NCBI GenBank assembly: GCA_009919985.1
Contig: RGAX01000088.1
Span: 1-10,500, forward strand
Reading direction: 5' to 3'
DNA: 10,500 nt
Source: Opitutaceae bacterium
Lineage (GTDB): Bacteria; Verrucomicrobiota; Verrucomicrobiia; Opitutales; Opitutaceae
In this document: positions 6,231 to 10,500 of the stretch, in pieces
Layout: every line of letters begins with the position of its first letter
Numbering within the stretch: the first letter of the stretch is position 1
Program-made: the position numbers and the translations under genes
The notes under the pieces: model-generated
The model's input: the letters and a program-made list of their open reading frames with translations, nothing else
What the model was told of the DNA's origin: nothing
Databases searched by the model: none

Positions 6231-8672
6231 ATGCGTTTACGCAACGCCCCCTGCGCGCGTAGATTGCCAGAAATGATGACCGACTTGCTGGGTCGGGGTG
6301 ATTTGGAACCACCCATGGGCGATCTCTTCACTGCCGCGAAACTCGCCGCGTGCCGCGCGATCTGGACCCGCCCGTTACCGCGGGAAACTAAAACCCCCGA
6401 GCGCCGCATCATTCATGCCCGGGTTCTGCGGCTCCACGGACGGGCGCGACTGCATCGCCTCGGCGTGCGCAAAGGCCAAGGCTATCACAAATGCGGCAGC
6501 CGCCAGGATCTCGATTGGGTCACCGCGCTGCGCATGCTCGTATTTCGCGGCGGCCGCTGGTTGACCGTGCTCAACTTAACCGACCTAAGAAAACCCCGGG
6601 ATGGTGAAACCCTGTGGTTTGATCTCGAGGGTATAGAAACCACGGCCGTGTCCATTGAGATTCGGCGCTCCGGGATCGACGAGGGTTGGACGCCATGGAA
6701 TCTCGCGGCCTCGGCCCTTACGCTTGAGGGTGAACTGGTCGATCCGCTTGGCCCTCGCCACGAGCGTCTCCTTGAGGTGGCACCTGTTATTCTCACCAAA
6801 CTGCCTCGCGGCGTTACCGCTTCCGTGCACGACGGCCAAGTGCGTTACCGCACACGCACGTTTGAAGTCGGCTTTTATCTCGCTCGTCCCGGTTTTTCGT
6901 TTCTAGGACTTCACTCCGAAGATCCTGCCCACTCCGGCACGAATCTCCTCGCCGCCAAACCTGCTTTTTTCGCGCAGGGCCCGCAACTCCACGAACTCGG
7001 CGCGCCCCCTGCGCTCATTCCCGCCGTACGTTGCGACATCACGGGCACCACCCGCGTGCGCGGCGCGACGGTCACGTACGATTTCCATGTCGGGGCGCAA
7101 CATTACCAACTCATATGGGGTATCACCGCGGCCGGCCTTACGTTGAGAGCCACACGTACCGCTACACGCGACGCACTCGCTTGGGTGAGCGGCGCTTGGA
7201 CAATCGGCTTCCGCAACAGCGTCGCGCCTTCCCACGTGCTTGGTCAGCTCATCCAAGCAGGTGAGGCCGGCGGCGTCACGCTCCCGCTGCTTATGAACTT
7301 TCCGCGCTTCGGCACCTGGGAATTTGCCTCAACCTCTCCACACCTGAGTGCACGCAGCGACTGTTTTCGCCACACCGATCTCAACATCCTCGAACTCAAA
7401 TTAGGCGAACACGCCACCACCGAGGGTCTGCACCGTCTCCCCAAAGGTCGCTTCAGCGCCCAACTCACACTGCGCCCCAAAACACCGCCCTCCGCTCTCC
7501 GCGCAAGTGCACCCACCGTCGTGAAACGCGCCCTTGCGCGCACGTATTTCACCGCCCTCACCTTTCGCGCCGACACCGGCACGCTCAGCAACAACGGCGC
7601 CTCCATGCATTGCCCCATCTGTATGGACACGTGGTCGGCGGTCACGCGGCCGATGCCCTCGCTCCTCCCTAGATTTCCCGCGACCGAGCTACTGCGTTAC
7701 TCGCTTGAGCGCTGGCTCGACGGCGGACCGGGGTACGCCGCCGGTCGACTCCTGCAAGAAGGCCGCGCGCATGACGCGGCCGACGAATACCTCATGACGG
7801 GCACCTCCGCCCTACGCGGACTCGGTGATTTTCTACAAACAACCGAGGACCGTGCATGGTTCAAAAAATACCGCACACGCATTCTCAAACTAATCGATGA
7901 AGCCCAAAACCGCGACCTTGACGGCGACGGCCTGATCGAAAGTGCATACCGCACAGGCACGAGTGGCAGCGGCCAATGGAGTACATGTTGGTACGACGTA
8001 GTTTCGTTTGGCTGGAAGGACGCTTTTGCTAACGCGATTCTTTACGGCGCCCTTCGCGAACTCGCGCCCGCCCTGCGTAAATTTGGTCTTAGCTCCAAAG
8101 CCACTGCGCTTGAATCCTGGGCGGAGAAATTAAAAAGTAATTACGCGGCCGCGTTTTGGAACGAACAAACGGGTTGGTTCGGCGGTTGGCGTTGCCAACT
8201 CGGGGAGTTGCACGACCACGGCTTCCTCGCGGTCAACGGCGCGGCCGTGTGTGCAGGTCTAGTCGAACCGACTCGCGCGAAAGCACTACTAAAACGCCTC
8301 CTTACTGAAGCCCAACGCGTCGGTATGCCGGATGCCGCGCTCGGGCTGCCGGGAAATTTGCGCCCCATTCCCGATCACGATCTGGCCGACATCATGCAGG
8401 GTTATCCGCTAGGTTATTATCAAAACGGCGGCCGCACTCACGCGCAGAGTCGGCACTTTGTGATGGCGTTGTACCGGGTCGGATTGAAACGCGAGGCCGA
8501 TGCGCTACTCGAACGACTCTGCGTCGGTTTTGCCGATGCGCTTGTCTTCGGCGGCAACCAAAGCGGTGTGGACTGGCGCTACTGGGACGACCGGCCGTGC
8601 GGGTACGAAGGCTTACTCACCGATCAATTCGGCGTACTTGAAGCGATTTTCCACCGCTGGGGCCGCCGATAA
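6231..8672 (+). CDS. Glycoside-hydrolase-like protein with (alpha/alpha)6-barrel C-terminal domain
   Basis: 813 residues from the first ATG; ATGs at 6273, 6276 and 6315 are also possible, and residues 1-28 look poorly conserved. No signal peptide is seen from any of these starts, so a cytoplasmic product is likely. Residues about 60-440 look beta-rich (possibly a discoidin-like part with RRSGIDEGWTPWNLAAS near 145-161, then a beta-sandwich). From about 440 the helical repeats typical of six-hairpin glycosidases begin: CPICMDTWSAV (461-471), DLDGDGLIES (562-571), WYDVVSFGWKDAFANA, HDHGFLAVNG (661-670), YYQNGGRTHAQSRHFVMALY (near 729-748) and GYEGLLTDQFG (791-801). Acidic candidates for catalysis are Asp466, Asp564, Asp566, Glu570 and Glu793, but none can be assigned. 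No GH family was recognised with certainty. The convergent neighbour is uronate isomerase, which suggests, without proving, a uronic-acid-containing glycan substrate. Confidence 0.72.
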   Translation: MRLRNAPCARRLPEMMTDLLGRGDLEPPMGDLFTAAKLAACRAIWTRPLPRETKTPERRIIHARVLRLHGRARLHRLGVRKGQGYHKCGSRQDLDWVTALRMLVFRGGRWLTVLNLTDLRKPRDGETLWFDLEGIETTAVSIEIRRSGIDEGWTPWNLAASALTLEGELVDPLGPRHERLLEVAPVILTKLPRGVTASVHDGQVRYRTRTFEVGFYLARPGFSFLGLHSEDPAHSGTNLLAAKPAFFAQGPQLHELGAPPALIPAVRCDITGTTRVRGATVTYDFHVGAQHYQLIWGITAAGLTLRATRTATRDALAWVSGAWTIGFRNSVAPSHVLGQLIQAGEAGGVTLPLLMNFPRFGTWEFASTSPHLSARSDCFRHTDLNILELKLGEHATTEGLHRLPKGRFSAQLTLRPKTPPSALRASAPTVVKRALARTYFTALTFRADTGTLSNNGASMHCPICMDTWSAVTRPMPSLLPRFPATELLRYSLERWLDGGPGYAAGRLLQEGRAHDAADEYLMTGTSALRGLGDFLQTTEDRAWFKKYRTRILKLIDEAQNRDLDGDGLIESAYRTGTSGSGQWSTCWYDVVSFGWKDAFANAILYGALRELAPALRKFGLSSKATALESWAEKLKSNYAAAFWNEQTGWFGGWRCQLGELHDHGFLAVNGAAVCAGLVEPTRAKALLKRLLTEAQRVGMPDAALGLPGNLRPIPDHDLADIMQGYPLGYYQNGGRTHAQSRHFVMALYRVGLKREADALLERLCVGFADALVFGGNQSGVDWRYWDDRPCGYEGLLTDQFGVLEAIFHRWGRR

Positions 8673-8681
8673 TTTCGGTCA

Positions 8682-8709
8682 GCCTTGAAGCGGGAAAAAG
8701 CGCTTAGGC
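8682..8709. terminator. Bulged hairpin at the convergent gene junction
   Basis: GCCT (8682-8685) plus AAGCG (8688-8692) pair with CGCTT (8701-8705) plus AGGC (8706-8709), giving a 9-bp stem with a TG bulge and an 8-base A-rich loop. It fills most of the 31-base gap between the two convergent genes and includes the uxaC stop codon. No clear T-tract follows on either strand, so it may be a two-way terminator of modest strength or an RNA 3'-end stabiliser. Confidence 0.4.
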
Positions 8710-10137
8710 GGAAAATTCTTTCGCGAGCTCGAGACCGAAATAGCCACGGGCGTTGGCGAAGCAGATATTTTTAACCATGCCGCCGACGAGCGCCATGTCG
8801 TTGGGAATCTCGCCGCGCGCGATATCGCCGCCTAGGAGATTGCACAACGTGCGACGGAAATACTCGTGGCGCGGGTAGCTAAGGAAGCTGCGCGAATCCG
8901 TGAGCATGCCGACGAAGCGCGAGAGCAGGCCGAGGTTGGAGAGCGAGTTAAGCTGCCACTCCATCGCTTCCTTCTGGTCCAGGAACCACCAACCGCTACC
9001 GAATTGGATTTTGCCGGGAATAGTGCCGTCTTGGAAATTTCCAATCATTGTCGCCATGACGTAATTGTCGGCGGGATTGAGATTGTAGATGACCATGCGC
9101 GGGAGCTGATCGGTGGCGTCGAGCGCATTCAAGTAACGCGAAAGCGCGACGGCCTGCGGGAAATCGCCAATGGAATCAAAACCGGTGTCGGGGCCGAGCT
9201 TGGTGAGCAGGCGGGTGTTGTTGTTACGAAGCGCTCCTAGGTGCAGCTGCTTCGTCCAGCCGCGCGCGGCGTCCCAACGGCCAAGCTCCAGCATAAGATA
9301 AGAACCGTAGCGAGCGATGTCTTCGGCAGAAGGCACACGGCCGGCGCGGGCAGCGTCAAAAACAGATTGCGCCTGCGCGTGCGTGCATGGTTCGGCGAGC
9401 GCGGATTCTAGGCCATGATCGGAGACGCGGCCGCCGATGGCGTGGAAATCGTCGTGGCGTTTTTTTAGCGCGCCGAGGAAATCATCGAACGTACGTACGC
9501 CGTTAGCCGCGAAGGAACCACCGGCCGCGCCAGCGAGTTTTTCCATGTAGGCATTGAACACCGCGGGCGTACCCACGGCGAAGGCCTTGTCAGGCCGGAA
9601 GGTCGGATACACGCGAGTCTTCAAACCACTGGCGCGGATTTTCTGGTGAAGCTCAAGCGAGTCCGCGGGATCATCGGTCGTGCAGACGACGGCGACCTTG
9701 GAGTGGGTCAGAAAATCGTGGACGCGCATCGTGGCCAACTGGGGGTTGGCCTTTTCCCAAATAGCGTCAGCGCTAGCGGGGTTGATGATATCGGTGATGC
9801 CGAAATAGCGCGCGAGCTCGAGGTGCGACCAATGGTAGAGCGGGTTGCGGAGGGTGTGCGGCATGGTCGCGCACCAGGCGTCGAATTTCTCGCGCGGGGT
9901 GGCGTTGCCGGTGATGAGACGCTCAGAGACGCCGTTGGTGCGAAGAGCGCGCCATTTGTAGTGATCGCCCCCGAGCCAGATCTCGGCGAGGTCGGCAAAG
10001 CGGTGGTTGTTGGCGATCTGAGCGGGCGGAAGGTGACAGTGGTAATCGTAGATCGGCTCGTTCTTGGCGAAGGTGTGGTAGAGCTCGCGGGCAGCCGGGT
10101 TGGAGAGCAGGAAATCGTCGTGGATGAATGCGGCCAT
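8704..10137 (-). CDS. uxaC: Uronate isomerase (glucuronate/galacturonate isomerase)
   Basis: 477 residues, close to the usual ~470. The enzyme isomerises D-glucuronate to D-fructuronate and D-galacturonate to D-tagaturonate, the first cytoplasmic step of hexuronate breakdown. It belongs to the amidohydrolase superfamily. Seen: the N-terminal metal-binding YDYHCHLPP with His33 and His35, HWSHLELARYFGI, VAVVCTTDDPADSLELH after strand 4, KTRVYPTFRPDKAF, and near the C-terminus GMLTDSRSFLSYPRHEYFRR (410-429), a family hallmark. The start is the ATG at 10137, directly preceded on its own strand by a C8 run and TCT, with no Shine-Dalgarno. Its stop is 31 bases from the convergent glycosidase stop. 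The gene upstream on the same strand ends 49 bases before it, so the two may share an operon. Confidence 0.95.
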   Translation of the reverse strand: MAAFIHDDFLLSNPAARELYHTFAKNEPIYDYHCHLPPAQIANNHRFADLAEIWLGGDHYKWRALRTNGVSERLITGNATPREKFDAWCATMPHTLRNPLYHWSHLELARYFGITDIINPASADAIWEKANPQLATMRVHDFLTHSKVAVVCTTDDPADSLELHQKIRASGLKTRVYPTFRPDKAFAVGTPAVFNAYMEKLAGAAGGSFAANGVRTFDDFLGALKKRHDDFHAIGGRVSDHGLESALAEPCTHAQAQSVFDAARAGRVPSAEDIARYGSYLMLELGRWDAARGWTKQLHLGALRNNNTRLLTKLGPDTGFDSIGDFPQAVALSRYLNALDATDQLPRMVIYNLNPADNYVMATMIGNFQDGTIPGKIQFGSGWWFLDQKEAMEWQLNSLSNLGLLSRFVGMLTDSRSFLSYPRHEYFRRTLCNLLGGDIARGEIPNDMALVGGMVKNICFANARGYFGLELAKEFSA

Positions 10138-10186
10138 AGAGGGGGGGGATCTAAGAGTTGTGGGTCAGGGACGTTCGCGGAGCGAC
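10138..10186 (-). promoter_or_regulatory. uxaC leader with C8 tract
   Basis: On the minus strand the 49-base leader ends ...GATC, eight C (plus-strand G8 at 10141-10148), TCT, then ATG. There is no purine-rich ribosome site. The homopolymer lies outside the coding region, so length changes would not shift the frame but could alter spacing or structure near the start codon. No promoter consensus recognised. Confidence 0.35.
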
Positions 10187-10500
10187 TTAAGCTTTGGCAA
10201 TATCGTTAAGCATCGCGGCGAGGCTGGTGTATCCAGCGAGGCGAGTTTCGGCGGCGGTGCACGTCGCGGCGGAGGCGAGACCGGTGTTGCGCGCGAGAAA
10301 CACAATGTAAGCGGCGATATTTTTCGCGAAGTTGAGGCGGCCTTCTTCACTGATCGTGTAGAAACGTGCGCGTTGGCGGTAGCCGGCGGGGGTGTGATCG
10401 CCGAGCGCGGATTTCTCGGCGCGACCGTCAGCGGCGAGCACATGAAGGAAATTATATTCAAACCAGAACATGTGTTCGGGGCTTGGCGTGAGCGCCTCGA
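10187..10500 (-). CDS. Unrecognised protein, C-terminal part only
   Basis: The frame is open to the right window edge, so only the last 103 residues or so are seen; the ATG at 10471 is internal because coding continues upstream (ALTPSPEH precedes it). The visible part is a mixed helical tail: MFWFEYNFLHVLAADGR, a short GDHTPAGYRQRARFYTISEEG stretch, a long helix NFAKNIAAYIVFLARNTGLA, and a final helix ending AMLNDIAKA. A second overlapping minus-strand frame (10165-10461) is Pro/Ser/Arg-rich and is taken to be a shadow. I do not recognise the family. Standing upstream of uxaC on the same strand, it may be another sugar-acid catabolism enzyme such as a dehydratase or epimerase, but no motif supports a choice. 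Confidence 0.65.
   Translation of the reverse strand, partial: EALTPSPEHMFWFEYNFLHVLAADGRAEKSALGDHTPAGYRQRARFYTISEEGRLNFAKNIAAYIVFLARNTGLASAATCTAAETRLAGYTSLAAMLNDIAKA

Noticed and set aside
8866..9240. 124-residue plus-strand frame opposite uxaC
   Set aside because: It is antisense to a clear uronate isomerase and has no recognisable features; the same holds for the 9646-10209 frame.
1..10500. CRISPR arrays, IS elements, tRNA or rRNA genes
   Set aside because: No regularly spaced repeats, transposase motifs, terminal inverted repeats or conserved RNA-gene sequence were seen on reading both strands.

Overview
The window is chromosomal DNA of a high-GC bacterium. Genes are densely packed and often overlap stop-to-start, and none of the starts has a convincing Shine-Dalgarno sequence. 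With the gene content (DUF1475, paired CFA-type methyltransferases, uronate isomerase beside an (alpha/alpha)6 glycosidase-like protein) this suggests a Verrucomicrobiota member of the Opitutaceae type. That assignment is an inference from style and content, not from a marker gene.

Layout: (1) Positions 2-6128, plus strand, hold a tight gene train: a DUF1365 protein (5' end outside the window), a cyclopropane-fatty-acid-synthase (CFA) family methyltransferase, DUF1475 membrane protein, DUF2062 membrane protein, DUF1295 (steroid 5-alpha-reductase-like) membrane protein, a second CFA-superfamily methyltransferase that resembles plant coclaurine N-methyltransferase, a secreted TPR protein with the signature of animal RMDN proteins, and a small lipoprotein. 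(2) Positions 6231-8672, plus strand, encode a large glycosidase-like protein. (3) On the minus strand, convergent with it, lie uronate isomerase (uxaC, 8704-10137) and, upstream of that, the 3' end of an unrecognised gene (10187-10500). A bulged hairpin sits at the convergent junction.

How they may work together: the first block looks like a lipid-modification operon. DUF1365 and its CFA partner are a known pairing, often with an FAD-dependent amine-oxidase-like gene, which would be just left of this window. Here the pair is joined by four integral membrane or reductase-like proteins and a second, different methyltransferase. The first methyltransferase lacks residues used by canonical cyclopropane synthases, so the product may be a methylated or otherwise modified acyl chain rather than a cyclopropane. 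The right-hand block looks like uronic-acid or polysaccharide catabolism. No mobile elements, tRNA/rRNA genes or CRISPR arrays were seen.
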